Assembly (NCBI GenBank): GCA_030681615.1
Contig: JAUXSA010000001.1
Coordinates: 1-64,000, forward strand
Source: Bacteroidota bacterium
GTDB lineage: Bacteria; Bacteroidota; Bacteroidia; B-17B0; Aurantibacillaceae
Length of the DNA: 64,000 nt
Direction: 5' to 3'
A model generated the notes under the pieces. That model saw only the letters and a list, made by a program, of their open reading frames with translations. It did no database searches and was not told the origin of the DNA. This document shows, piece by piece, positions 1-10,816 of the stretch. Positions within the stretch are counted from its first letter, which is position 1. Every line of letters starts with the position of its first letter. Both the position numbers and the translations under genes were made by a program.

Positions 1-1
1 T

Positions 2-637
2 AATGATAATATTGGATTTACAAATATATCCAGTGTTAAGGTTGCAATATCTTACCGCGTAAAAATTGACAGAAAAAGAAAGATCGCTTTTGGAATCATG
101 CCGGGTTACAGAAGAATGTTTTATGATTACAGAAAACTGAGAACAACAACTGCCGGTGACGGAACCTTTGATATAAACACTCCAACGGTTAATACTTTTA
201 TTTCGAGTGCGGGCGCTTTTTATTATTCTAAAAAAATGTATATCGGAATTTCTTCTCCTGAATTATTAAATTTAAACGGTACAAACCCATCAGTTGAATT
301 AAATTTCATTGCAGGTTATATTATAAAATTAAACGACCAGGTAGTGCTTAAGCCTTCTGTCCTGGTTCGTCAGCTTAAAAATTCGCCCATACAAATAGAT
401 ATAAATACTACCGCTTATTTTAATGAGGATATTGGTGTTGGTTTAGCTTACCGTAACCGCGATGCAATAGTTGCTTATTTTGATTGGGTACTTGATAGTA
501 ATAAAAGATTTAAAGTTGGCTATGCTTATGATTATTCAATTGGAGCGATCAGGAAATTTAATTCCGGTTCGCACGAGGTTATGTTAAATTATTTTTTTGG
601 TAAACTTTCACACGCACCATCTCCAAGATTTTTCTAA
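2..637 (+). CDS. PorP/SprF-family type IX secretion system membrane protein (C-terminal part, truncated by window start)
   Basis: Reading frame stays open upstream of the listed ATG at 98 to the window edge (NDNIGFTNISSVKVAISYRVKIDRKRKIAFGIMPGYRRMF...). Beta-barrel-like pattern typical of PorP/SprF, with C-term VMLNYFFGKLSHAPSPRFF. Confidence 0.8.
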   Translation, partial: NDNIGFTNISSVKVAISYRVKIDRKRKIAFGIMPGYRRMFYDYRKLRTTTAGDGTFDINTPTVNTFISSAGAFYYSKKMYIGISSPELLNLNGTNPSVELNFIAGYIIKLNDQVVLKPSVLVRQLKNSPIQIDINTTAYFNEDIGVGLAYRNRDAIVAYFDWVLDSNKRFKVGYAYDYSIGAIRKFNSGSHEVMLNYFFGKLSHAPSPRFF

Positions 638-3600
638 ATGAGCCCTCTGTCCGGATTTTGGAGTTTTTTATTTTATATGCTTGCAACAGTAAGCGTGTTC
701 TCTCAAAATAAATTTCTTTTTGATTCTGCGACCATTGAAATGAGATCATTAAATATCAATACAAAAGAATCGGAGTTTAGCCCTTTTATTATTGGCGATA
801 ATTTTTATTTTACTTCTTCAAAAGAAAGAAAGGTGGGCGTTACGCATATGGAAAAATCTACATACCATCAAATGTTGGATTTATACAAAGGCCGCCTTTC
901 AGATTCTGTTACCGTGAAGGATATAAGCGCACTAACAAACAAGATCAATAATTCAGTAAATCAGGGGTCTTGTTTTTTTGATACAGAAACTTCGCGCCTA
1001 TATTATTCGGGCGATGTGCCAGCACAAAGCCATTATAAAAAATATAAGTTGGCTATCTTTTCGAGTGAGTTTAAAGATAATCAATTTTTGTATCCTAAAA
1101 TTGAATTGATCCTGGCCGATACTTTTTCGGCAGCGCACCCAATGTTATATAAGGGCCGGCTTTATTTTTCTTCTAACCTTGCTGGTGGAAAAGGAAAAAC
1201 GGATATCTATTATGCAGAGAAACTGAATAACGAATGGGTAAATATAAAGAACTGTGCTTTTTTAAATACACCCGAAAACGAATACTTTCCATACGTAATT
1301 AATAATGAAGAAATTTATTTTTCGAGTAACCGACCCGGCGGTTATGGCAAATTGGATATTTACAAATGCACAACTATCGATTCAACCTATTTGATACAAA
1401 ATTTAGGAAACCCCGTAAATACAAAATTCGATGATTTTGGTGTTTATATTGATAGTTTACAGGAAGGTGGCTATTTTTCATCCAACCGTAAAAAGGATCA
1501 GGATGATATTTATTTTTTCAAACAAACCTGGCCGGTTTTTAAGAATTGTAAAGAGCCTATTGTAGAAGATTACTGTTATAATTTAACGGAAGAAAGTACT
1601 TTGGATTCAGATTCGCTCAAAGGTTATTATTACCAATGGTCCTTCGGCGATGGCACAACAGAAAAAGGTCTTACAGTGAGACACTGCTTTCCGGGCCCGG
1701 CAAGTTATTTAATTAACTTAAATATTATTGATTCAGTTACAAAAGCGGTCTTTATGAGCCAGGCAACTTTTGATCTGAAAGTGGATTCAATCGTTCAATT
1801 AAAAATAAATTGCCTCGATACAGTTTTGCAAAATAAAAAATTTAATATCAATACCGATTGGACCTATTTACCTGACAATAAAATTAACGGATATTATTTT
1901 GAAATAGACGGTAAAAGAATGCGTGGTAGATCTCACGACCAGGTTTTTGCAGAGAAGGGCAGGCATAAAGTATTGCTGGGCGTTTCAACATTTAACTCTG
2001 TAACCAAACAAAAAGAATTATTATGTACAACCAAAGAGATAGTTTGTGTTGACTCAGCAACATGGTTGGCGGTTGAGAAGCGACTGATAGAAAAAGAACT
2101 TGAGAAATTTGCGTACAAAAAGTTTCCGGGGGATTCTGCATTGCTCTCTAATATGAATTATGCTGATGAGGAAATGAAGTTCAATAAAAAAGGAATTAAT
2201 GGCGCAATGGCTGCTGCTGAAATAAAAAAGGTTGTTGATGAAAAGCTTGCAGGTAAGGCCAGTAAAAATGACAGTATATTTGATAATATAGCATCAAATA
2301 ATAAAAATAGTAATACCACAAATACAAATAATACAAAATCAACAACAGATTCGTTAGATAATGCTTATAAAGGTGTAGTTGGCACAAAATACATTAAGCC
2401 GGTGATGGATACGCTAATGAATATTAAAGAAGAAGATGATGTTAGTTTTAAAGTGAATTTAGGAACGAGTAAAACTGCAAAAGATACTACTTTATTAAAT
2501 GCTAAAGGCATAACAGGTATACAAGAAAAAAAGGTGGGCGATGAGTATCAATATACGTACGGTAACGAGAAAAAAATAAAGGACATAGAAAAATATTACG
2601 ATAAAACGATAAAAGCGGGGATAGAAGATGCCGTTGTTGTTGCGTATAAAAATGATTCTATAATAGGTACACAGAAAAAAAACATTAACCCTGTTGATTT
2701 TGATGAAGTAAAAACGAAAACAGATAGTGCGCGAATTGCTGAGAACATAGCAGCTAAAAATGCATTACAAAATAACGCTGCTAATTTAAATTCCATTCAA
2801 TTAAGGGCTAAAGCCAACACATTAATTGCTGAGGCAAGTGAAAAAGATCTTAAGTCTACAAGTATAAAAAATGACGCTACAACAAAAACCGGAGCAGAAA
2901 AAGACAGTTTAATTACAGTGTCAAATAAACTGGAAACAAAATCACAATCTCAAAAAATAGAAGCTGCCACTTTATTCCAAAAAGCCAATAGTCTCGATTA
3001 TCAGAATAATAGCGCTACAATAAAAGAACAACTTACTAAACTGAAAATAACCGATCCATCAATGGCACAGAATCTGGTTGCAAAGAATACAGAAATAAGC
3101 AATTTAAAAGCTGAAGCAGAAAAGCTTAAAAAAGAAGCTAACCTATTATCGAATAATTTGGACAAGATAACCGCTTTAAGCAAGGTGGAACAAAAAGAAG
3201 CAGAAGTTTTATTAAAACAAGATCAGTTAATAAGCGAATTGAAAGAAGCTAATGCAAATAATATTGCATCAAACACTAACAATAATACCGCTAATTTAAA
3301 TGCTATTCAATTAAGGACAAAGGCCAATACTTTAATTGCTGAGGCTGGCGAAAAAGATCTTAAATCTACAAGTGTAAAAAATGATGCTTCTACAAAGTCC
3401 GGAACAGAAAAAGACAGTTTAATTACGTTGGCAAATAATTTAGAAACAAAATCGCAATCTCAAAAAATTGAAGCCGCTACTTTATTCCAAAAAGCCAATA
3501 GTCTCGATTATCAGAACAATAGCGTTGCAATAAAAGAACAACTTACTAAACTGAAAAAAACTAATCCAGCACTGGCCCAGGATCTTGTTGCTAAAAACAC

Positions 3601-4954
3601 AGAAATAAGCAATTTAAAAGCTGAAGCAGAAAAACTAAAAAAAGAGGCTAATCTGTTGCCGAATAATTTAGATAAAATGGCAGCTTTAAATAAGGTTGAG
3701 CAAAAAGAAGCAGAAGTATTATTAAAACAAGATCAGTTAATAAGCGAATTAAAAGAAGCAAATACTAAAAATAACATTGCTACAACAACTAAAAATAACA
3801 ACACAAATAACGAGAATAATGCGAATGTAGCGAACAACACCAACAGTTCAAACAACAATACTTCAGGTAATAATTCAACTAACACTAACGAAAACAATAG
3901 TAGCAATTCTTCAACAAACAATCATACCAGTAATACTTCAAACGCAAATAACTCAACCGCATCTAACAATACAGCAAATAATAATTCCTCAACAAATAAT
4001 AATTCCTCAACAAGTAATAATTCATCATCAAAAGAAGACGACTTTGATGAATATGGTTTTATTCCAACCACCGACATTCAAAAAACCAATATGGAATTTT
4101 TAGAAGATTTTGGTGACCTGGAAGTAGAAGATCTCGAGTTTAAAGTTCAGGTAGGAGTTTTCAAAAAAAGAACAACATATCATTTTCCAAAACTGAGAGG
4201 ATTAGGTAAAGTAAGCAACGAGCGCTTAAAAGATGGAAGTACGCGTATGACTATGGGCGGCTCATATAAAACCCTGCGACAGGCATTCAGGCATAACAAA
4301 AAAATTGTGAGGGCAGGGCAAAAAGATGCATTTGTTTCTGTTTATTATAAAGGCAAACGAATTGGTATCGAAAATTTAAAACGCAAAGGCGTTTTAGTTA
4401 AAACACAAGTAGTAACAGATACAGTTTCACAGAGCAAATTGACAATAAACGCCTCTAACCTTACCGAATATGCTGAAATGGGAAGCAATGATATTTCTGA
4501 TTATACGCCAACAGAAACTGATCACGTAGTAAATGATGCTACTACTACCACTGCAACTGCAAATGAAACCGAATCGGAAGAAAATTTTGTTTTTGTGCCA
4601 AGAACCAATATTCAGAAAAAGACCATGTTCTATGCCGAAAAATATGGAAATATTGCAGCCGACGGTCTTGAATTTAAAGTTCAGATCGCTATATTTAAGT
4701 ACAGAAACAGTTATTCGTTCCCAAAACTTAAGAATTTAGGAAAAATTGAAACCGAAATTGCAGATGAAGGCGGTACCAGGATGACAATTGGGGGAGTATT
4801 CAAAACTCTTAACGAGGCTTTTGAATTTAATAAAAAGGTTGTAAAAGCCGGTCAAACAGACTCATTTGTTTCCGTTTATTACCAGGGCAAACGAATTTAT
4901 ATAGAAAACCTTGAGAAAAAAGGCATTTTTACCACAAATACCAAAGGCGAGTAA
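638..4954 (+). CDS. Large secreted/envelope protein: PD40-like propeller, PKD-like domain, duplicated coiled-coil unit, Asn/Ser/Thr linker, two SPOR-like C-terminal repeats
   Basis: ATG immediately follows the PorP stop. PD40-like motifs (YFSSNRPGGYGKLDIY), PKD-like YYQWSFGDGTTEKGLTVRHCFPGPASYLINL, 170-aa tandem repeat, and two related C-terminal modules (LEFKVQVGVFKKR... / LEFKVQIAIFKYR...). Confidence 0.75.
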   Translation: MSPLSGFWSFLFYMLATVSVFSQNKFLFDSATIEMRSLNINTKESEFSPFIIGDNFYFTSSKERKVGVTHMEKSTYHQMLDLYKGRLSDSVTVKDISALTNKINNSVNQGSCFFDTETSRLYYSGDVPAQSHYKKYKLAIFSSEFKDNQFLYPKIELILADTFSAAHPMLYKGRLYFSSNLAGGKGKTDIYYAEKLNNEWVNIKNCAFLNTPENEYFPYVINNEEIYFSSNRPGGYGKLDIYKCTTIDSTYLIQNLGNPVNTKFDDFGVYIDSLQEGGYFSSNRKKDQDDIYFFKQTWPVFKNCKEPIVEDYCYNLTEESTLDSDSLKGYYYQWSFGDGTTEKGLTVRHCFPGPASYLINLNIIDSVTKAVFMSQATFDLKVDSIVQLKINCLDTVLQNKKFNINTDWTYLPDNKINGYYFEIDGKRMRGRSHDQVFAEKGRHKVLLGVSTFNSVTKQKELLCTTKEIVCVDSATWLAVEKRLIEKELEKFAYKKFPGDSALLSNMNYADEEMKFNKKGINGAMAAAEIKKVVDEKLAGKASKNDSIFDNIASNNKNSNTTNTNNTKSTTDSLDNAYKGVVGTKYIKPVMDTLMNIKEEDDVSFKVNLGTSKTAKDTTLLNAKGITGIQEKKVGDEYQYTYGNEKKIKDIEKYYDKTIKAGIEDAVVVAYKNDSIIGTQKKNINPVDFDEVKTKTDSARIAENIAAKNALQNNAANLNSIQLRAKANTLIAEASEKDLKSTSIKNDATTKTGAEKDSLITVSNKLETKSQSQKIEAATLFQKANSLDYQNNSATIKEQLTKLKITDPSMAQNLVAKNTEISNLKAEAEKLKKEANLLSNNLDKITALSKVEQKEAEVLLKQDQLISELKEANANNIASNTNNNTANLNAIQLRTKANTLIAEAGEKDLKSTSVKNDASTKSGTEKDSLITLANNLETKSQSQKIEAATLFQKANSLDYQNNSVAIKEQLTKLKKTNPALAQDLVAKNTEISNLKAEAEKLKKEANLLPNNLDKMAALNKVEQKEAEVLLKQDQLISELKEANTKNNIATTTKNNNTNNENNANVANNTNSSNNNTSGNNSTNTNENNSSNSSTNNHTSNTSNANNSTASNNTANNNSSTNNNSSTSNNSSSKEDDFDEYGFIPTTDIQKTNMEFLEDFGDLEVEDLEFKVQVGVFKKRTTYHFPKLRGLGKVSNERLKDGSTRMTMGGSYKTLRQAFRHNKKIVRAGQKDAFVSVYYKGKRIGIENLKRKGVLVKTQVVTDTVSQSKLTINASNLTEYAEMGSNDISDYTPTETDHVVNDATTTTATANETESEENFVFVPRTNIQKKTMFYAEKYGNIAADGLEFKVQIAIFKYRNSYSFPKLKNLGKIETEIADEGGTRMTIGGVFKTLNEAFEFNKKVVKAGQTDSFVSVYYQGKRIYIENLEKKGIFTTNTKGE
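2781..3800 (+). repeat. Intragenic tandem duplication, period 510 bp (170 codons)
   Basis: ctaatttaaa at 2781 recurs at 3291; gatcagttaataagcgaatt recurs 510 bp apart. Proteins NLNSIQLRAKANTLIAEASEKDLKSTS.. and NLNAIQLRTKANTLIAEAGEKDLKSTS.. are nearly identical. Confidence 0.9.
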
Positions 4955-5069
4955 ATGCCGAATATTCGACTAAAATACCTTCCAATGGGTACGAAGAAAA
5001 GCTAAAAAATATTTTTTTTATTTAGTTATTTACGTTTCTTTGTTAAAGCTAAATTAATTGAATTTTATT

Positions 5070-6029
5070 ATGAAACTATTCTCCCGCATTTTACTGTTAT
5101 TGGTGGTATTTAACAATTCATCTTTTGCCCAACAAATGCCTTCTCCGGACGAAAATATCCCTTTTTTGGTAACATTTAGCAAATCATCAGATAAGACCTG
5201 GGGAGATGATGATAATATCCAGATCTATTTCTTCTCCATACCACAGGACATTAAAACCCCTTTTTATATCAGGATCTTTGATGCCGATAATGGTGGAAAA
5301 TATGATGAGAACAGAAATGGATTTAATTCAAAAACTAAATTCAGTGTTTATGGTGGTAAAGGCGCACACAGCAATCCCGCTTCAAAAGAAAAAGATCCAA
5401 AAGGTAATTACAACAGCGGCATTTTATTAAACACAAAAACTTTTGGTGAAGATGCAGCTTATGACGATAAATGGTTCAACTTTGGCCCTATCAATCCAAC
5501 TGAAGGAGAACTGCAACCTGAAATGGGTTATGTTTTTAAATTGGTTGTTGAAGGAAGTGAAGGCGATGATGGTAACTTATACCGGTTAAGTCTTTCAAGT
5601 TCAAAAGATGATAATATAAAAGTAGAAGGCGGTAATATTTTAACGTACGAGTATTGTTTTAGAACCTCAGATAATTCAGGCTCTGTGTCGCATTTATATC
5701 CTTTCGTTACAAAAGGGATCATCTCGGTAACAATTGATGTATTTGATTATGATGATGAAGGGCTAATAAGAATAATATCTGTTTCAAAAAAGGGCGAGAA
5801 TACAAAATTAGAAAAGAAAGAAAATCGTGAGATATCAAAGCATACAATTTCGAGCGATGAAATTAATACCTCGCTCGACGTTCAATTTATTAAGAACAAG
5901 GCGTCAAAAAATAATAATATAACTGTTTCTATTACTAATCAGGTTGGAGAATCGTTGGCGTTTTATACTGTACCCATTGGAGGGGTCCCAAAGTATAAAT
6001 ATGTCATAAAGGTAAACAAGGCTAAATAA
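5070..6029 (+). CDS. Secreted hypothetical protein
   Basis: The listed ORF starts at TTG 5058. ATG at 5070 gives a clean signal peptide MKLFSRILLLLVVFNNSSFAQQ. Confidence 0.65.
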   Translation: MKLFSRILLLLVVFNNSSFAQQMPSPDENIPFLVTFSKSSDKTWGDDDNIQIYFFSIPQDIKTPFYIRIFDADNGGKYDENRNGFNSKTKFSVYGGKGAHSNPASKEKDPKGNYNSGILLNTKTFGEDAAYDDKWFNFGPINPTEGELQPEMGYVFKLVVEGSEGDDGNLYRLSLSSSKDDNIKVEGGNILTYEYCFRTSDNSGSVSHLYPFVTKGIISVTIDVFDYDDEGLIRIISVSKKGENTKLEKKENREISKHTISSDEINTSLDVQFIKNKASKNNNITVSITNQVGESLAFYTVPIGGVPKYKYVIKVNKAK

Positions 6030-6130
6030 TAATTAAGACATATTTTATTATACCAAACAACCAAAATAAAAGTTTAAACCCTTTTTTTACTTCAAGAATT
6101 ATTGGATCAATATTTGGTTTAAAAACAAAC

Positions 6131-9100
6131 CTGTTTATACCTAAAAAAATAGTTTTTCTTTTTATTTGTTTGTATGGCCTTGAAACTTTTTCTCAGGTAT
6201 ATTCTTTTAAAAATTTTACTGAGGACGATGGCCTTTCTCAATCTTTTATTTACGATATAGTTCAGGATAGCAGGGGTTTTTTAGTAGTTGCAACCGGTGA
6301 TGGCCTGTCTACTTATGGGGGACATGGTTTTAAGGTTTTTAAAACAGCCAGCGGTCTTGCTGAAATTGGTATTTCAGCATTATATAAGGATAGCAAAAAT
6401 AAAATATGGTTGGGCCACTTTGAGGGCGGCGTAAGTTATGTAATGCCTTCAGGCAGGATCGGCAAAGTTAATTTTAAAGAGCCATTAAGCGCAAAATTGA
6501 TCCAGATATTAGAGATCAGTCCTAATAATTATATTTTTTTAAAAAAGAATATTGGTATTGTATTATACAATTCGGCAACCGGTGCTGTAGACAACATCCA
6601 GGATGAAAATTTTATGGAGACCATTTCCATTCTTGCAAATAAAGAAGAATTATTTTTATTAAAACCGGATGGTGTTTATTCAATAAAGATTAAAGACCTG
6701 TTAGCCAAAAAGTATCAGATTGAACAAAAAATAAAATTAAAAGAGGGAGCCTGTATGCAATACAGTGTTGCAAAAGATAATCTTTTAGTTGCCGATAACA
6801 GCCTTGGTATGCTAACATATAGAGCTGACGAAAATCTTTCTGCTCTTGATACTTTTAAATTACCGAGACCAAATGGATCAATTTTTACGAAAATAATTGC
6901 AGATAGATTCTCGAATATATATGCTTCAACAACAGATGATGGCTTCTTTAAAATAAATCCTTCCTCAAAATTAATTAAAACCTATACTATAAAAAATGGA
7001 TTAAACTCAAATGCCATCCAAAGTTTGTTTATAGATAGGGAAGATAATTTATGGGTTGGTACTTATGGTTATGGTTTACAGCAATTAAATAACGAGATGT
7101 ATAGTTATCGTTTCATTAAAGATAATGAAGGCATAAGATTACCAATCAATTCAATTGTAAGGTTAAATGGTAAAAATGCTGTGGCAACGGATAAAGGAAT
7201 GGGTTATATTAACGAGGATAAAGTTGATTTTGCTCCAAACCCTCAATTGATCAATAAAAAATTCAAGAACTTGATGTTGTATAACAATAATTTCATTTTT
7301 TCAACAGTTGATGGCGAACTTTTTAAAAGCGATACATTATTTAAAACAGTAACCAAGATCCCTTTATTTACTACAAATCAAAAACTGGTCATCAACTCAT
7401 TAAATTCCGATCTAAACAATATTTACGCCTGTACATCGGCTGGTTTATATGTAATTGATCCAACTAATTTTCAATATACTGTTCTAAATACCGAAACCGG
7501 ATTATTACATAATAACGTAAAATTTGTTTTTATAGATTCTAAAAAACATATGTGGATTTGTTCGCAAGGAACGCCGATCTATTATGTAGATAATTTAAAG
7601 GATATTAAAATGTTTGATAATGTAGAAGGGTTAAAACTCTTTAACATTCAAACCATTTGCGAAGATAAAAATAAGAATGTCTGGATATCATCTTTAGGCG
7701 ATGGCGTTTTTAAATTTAACGGAAGAAAGTTCGACAACTTCACTGTTGCTGACGGCTTAAAATCAGCATACAGTTACGGCATTGTTGCAGATTATAAGAA
7801 TGGTATTTGGGTAACACATGCAAATGCAATTTCGTATAAAAATAATAATAAGAAGAACTTTAACAGAGTCGGCGGAAATTCCGATCTGCTCCAAAATAAT
7901 TTTATGGAGAATTCTACTTTTTACGACAAAAAGGAAAATGAGATCTTTTTTGGAACTTCAGAAGGAATTGTAAGGATAAATACTTCCAAACAACGCTTCA
8001 ACGAAATAGAACCTGTTTTAAATATTTTAAACATTACAATTAATGGCGATAGAGTAGAAAGCTTAAACGATACTGTCCTTAAATATAGTTCTTACGACTT
8101 TTCGTTCGAATTTATTGGCGTTTGTTTATCAGAACCGTTAAATGTTAAGTACAGATACAAACTTAAATTGGAAGGCGCAGAGGATAATTGGGAGATAATT
8201 ACCAGCGAAACAAGAAAACTGAATTTTCCTAAGCTAAAGAACGGCGATTATACATTTATGATATATGCCGCCAATAATGATGGCTTATGGAATTCAGAAC
8301 CACTTCAATATAGATTTAAAATTGATAAACCTTTTTGGCAAAAGTGGTGGTTCATCATTACCAGCATTTGCGGTTTAAGTTTTGCCATATTTATTGGAAT
8401 TAAAATAAGAACAAAAAAATTAATTCAAAATCAAAAAGAATTACAACATAAGATCGATCTTCAAACCATTGAGATACGCACGGAAAAAGAACATATCTCA
8501 AAAATGGCAGAAGAGCTTAAAGTGCTTCACGATGACCTGAAGGACAGTATTAATTATGCAAAAAACATTCAAAGTAGTATCATACCAACACTAGATGGAC
8601 GCCTTGGCCCTGTGGATGTTTTTGAGCACTTCCAGCCGAAAGATGTTGTAGGTGGTGATTTCTTTGGATTTTATATTTTACCTGATAATAATAAAATTGT
8701 TTTTCTTGCAGATTGCACCGGACATGGTGTGCCGGGTGGATTTTTAACAGTAATCGCCAAAGCATTATTAGATAAGATCGTTCTTGAAATGAAGATCTAT
8801 CACCCAAAAGATATTATCTATAAATTAAACTCCGAGTTTAGGATGTTCTTTGGTGGTAATTCAACGGATGAGAATGTAAGATACGAAGGATTGGTTATTT
8901 CGTTCTGTCATATTGATTATACTAATAAAATGGTAGACATTTGTGTGGCCGGAAATCCTTTCTATTACTCAACAGATAATAGCGCTGTTATAAGCTATAA
9001 AGGCAGCAGAAGTTCTGTAGGTTACGAAGAAAATATGGGCGAGCTTAATGTACTGCAGATCCCGATCGAAAGCGGCCTTAGATTATATATGTTCTCTGAT

Positions 9101-9292
9101 GGACTCCAGGATCAATTTGGCGGCACTGACGCAAAACGCTTTTCTTCTAAAAAAGTTGCCGGTGCCTTAAACAAATCAAAACTCTTAAGTGTTAAAGAAC
9201 AAGGGTATCTTGTTTTGTATGAGTGGAATGATTGGAAAGGGGAATCAGAACAGGTTGACGACGTATCGTTGATCATCATGAAATTTGAATAA
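6131..9292 (+). CDS. Sensor-like protein: Reg_prop/two-component-regulator propeller, Y_Y_Y domain, TM segment, coiled coil and SpoIIE/PP2C-type phosphatase
   Basis: Propeller repeats (IWLGHFEGGVSY, NLWVGTYGYGLQQL, NVWISSLGDGVFKF), Y_Y_Y-like region, TM WWFIITSICGLSFAIFIGI, phosphatase motifs VGGDFF, DCTGHGVPGGF, FSDGLQDQFGG. Start uncertain: the listed start (6170) is TTG; CTG at 6131 would retain the signal peptide. Confidence 0.8.
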   Translation: MFIPKKIVFLFICLYGLETFSQVYSFKNFTEDDGLSQSFIYDIVQDSRGFLVVATGDGLSTYGGHGFKVFKTASGLAEIGISALYKDSKNKIWLGHFEGGVSYVMPSGRIGKVNFKEPLSAKLIQILEISPNNYIFLKKNIGIVLYNSATGAVDNIQDENFMETISILANKEELFLLKPDGVYSIKIKDLLAKKYQIEQKIKLKEGACMQYSVAKDNLLVADNSLGMLTYRADENLSALDTFKLPRPNGSIFTKIIADRFSNIYASTTDDGFFKINPSSKLIKTYTIKNGLNSNAIQSLFIDREDNLWVGTYGYGLQQLNNEMYSYRFIKDNEGIRLPINSIVRLNGKNAVATDKGMGYINEDKVDFAPNPQLINKKFKNLMLYNNNFIFSTVDGELFKSDTLFKTVTKIPLFTTNQKLVINSLNSDLNNIYACTSAGLYVIDPTNFQYTVLNTETGLLHNNVKFVFIDSKKHMWICSQGTPIYYVDNLKDIKMFDNVEGLKLFNIQTICEDKNKNVWISSLGDGVFKFNGRKFDNFTVADGLKSAYSYGIVADYKNGIWVTHANAISYKNNNKKNFNRVGGNSDLLQNNFMENSTFYDKKENEIFFGTSEGIVRINTSKQRFNEIEPVLNILNITINGDRVESLNDTVLKYSSYDFSFEFIGVCLSEPLNVKYRYKLKLEGAEDNWEIITSETRKLNFPKLKNGDYTFMIYAANNDGLWNSEPLQYRFKIDKPFWQKWWFIITSICGLSFAIFIGIKIRTKKLIQNQKELQHKIDLQTIEIRTEKEHISKMAEELKVLHDDLKDSINYAKNIQSSIIPTLDGRLGPVDVFEHFQPKDVVGGDFFGFYILPDNNKIVFLADCTGHGVPGGFLTVIAKALLDKIVLEMKIYHPKDIIYKLNSEFRMFFGGNSTDENVRYEGLVISFCHIDYTNKMVDICVAGNPFYYSTDNSAVISYKGSRSSVGYEENMGELNVLQIPIESGLRLYMFSDGLQDQFGGTDAKRFSSKKVAGALNKSKLLSVKEQGYLVLYEWNDWKGESEQVDDVSLIIMKFE

Positions 9293-9304
9293 TAAAAGAA
9301 TATT

Positions 9305-10816
9305 GTGCCAATTATAAACTCTATAGCAAGCTGGCTTATGAAAAAGCGCATGCACCAGATCGAACTGTTCATCAAATACCCGGTGGATGTACAGTATGAG
9401 TGGATGTTATCTTTGCTTAACAGCGGCGCAAACACAGAGTATGGTAAAACGCACAAATTCTCGGATGTAAAAAACTACAACCAGTTTAAAGAACAAATTC
9501 CTATTAGTGATTACGAATCTTTAAAACCACTCATTGATCGCACGCGCAGAGGTGAACAAAATCTTATTTGGAATTCAGAAATAAAATGGTTTGCAAAAAG
9601 TAGTGGCACCACCGATAAAAGTAAATTTTTACCTGTAAGCAAAGAGAGCCTGGACGGCTGTCATTATAATGCCGGCCGCGATATGATCACTTTGCACTGT
9701 TACAATAATCCCGAAACACAACTATTTACCGGTAAAAATTTAGCGCTTGGCGGAAGTTTTAAAGAAGATGTTTTTGGCGAACATCATTCTTTTCATGGGG
9801 ATGTTAGCGCCATCATCATTCAGAATTTACCTGCCTGGGCCGATTTTTTCAGGGCACCCGATATCAGCATTGCTTTAATGGATGAGTGGGAAAGTAAACT
9901 TGAAAAAATGGCTATAAGCATGATGGATGAGAATGTTGTTAGTTTAGCCGGTGTGCCAAGCTGGATGATGGTTTTATTAAAACGGATCTTAGAAAAAAAG
10001 AATGTAAAAACTATAAATGAAGTTTGGCCAAATCTGGAAGTTTATTTTCATGGCGGTGTAAGTTTTACACCATATAAAGAACAATTTGTAAAATTATTTG
10101 ATAATAAGAAAGTGAATTTTTTACAACTGTACAATGCTTCAGAAGGTTTTTTTGGAATACAGGATCAGTTAAAAAGCGACGAGCTTTTGCTGATGCTCGA
10201 TTATGGTATCTTTTATGAATTTATAGAATTACCCGATTGGCTGAATAACAATTTTACAAGAGTAATAAACCTTGAAGATGTAAAAGCGAATATTGATTAT
10301 GCTATGATAATTACTACCAACGCCGGTTTATGGCGCTATCAGGTAGGAGATGTTATTCGTTTTACAAGTACCAATCCTTATCGTTTTAAGATCTCGGGCA
10401 GAACCAAGCAATACATAAATGTTTTTGGTGAGGAATTAATGGTTCACAATACCGAACAAGCAATTGCCCTTGCCTGCGAAAAAACACATGCCCTGGTTAG
10501 AGACTATACAGTGGCGCCGGTTTTTATGGAAAAAAATTCGGGCGCTCATGAGTGGTTAATAGAATTTGAGAAAGAACCGAACAATTTTGAGTTCTTTGTT
10601 GCGTTATTAGATGAGTCGTTAAAAAAACAAAACAGCGATTATGAAGCCAAACGGTATAATAACTTTGTTTTGCATTTTCCTGAGGTTAAAAAAATGCCAC
10701 AGAATGCTTTTTATAAATGGCTTAAGGCCAATAATAAGTTGGGTGGACAATACAAAGTGCCTCGTTTAAGCAACGATCGCAAATTGATAGAGGAAATATT
10801 AAAAATAAATGAATAA
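9305..10816 (+). CDS. GH3 auxin-responsive promoter family protein (acyl-adenylate-forming-like)
   Basis: NTEYGKTHKF, WFAKSSGTTDKSKFLPVS (ATP-binding SSGTT motif), YNASEGFFGIQ, WRYQVGDVIRF. GTG start. Confidence 0.8.
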   Translation: MPIINSIASWLMKKRMHQIELFIKYPVDVQYEWMLSLLNSGANTEYGKTHKFSDVKNYNQFKEQIPISDYESLKPLIDRTRRGEQNLIWNSEIKWFAKSSGTTDKSKFLPVSKESLDGCHYNAGRDMITLHCYNNPETQLFTGKNLALGGSFKEDVFGEHHSFHGDVSAIIIQNLPAWADFFRAPDISIALMDEWESKLEKMAISMMDENVVSLAGVPSWMMVLLKRILEKKNVKTINEVWPNLEVYFHGGVSFTPYKEQFVKLFDNKKVNFLQLYNASEGFFGIQDQLKSDELLLMLDYGIFYEFIELPDWLNNNFTRVINLEDVKANIDYAMIITTNAGLWRYQVGDVIRFTSTNPYRFKISGRTKQYINVFGEELMVHNTEQAIALACEKTHALVRDYTVAPVFMEKNSGAHEWLIEFEKEPNNFEFFVALLDESLKKQNSDYEAKRYNNFVLHFPEVKKMPQNAFYKWLKANNKLGGQYKVPRLSNDRKLIEEILKINE

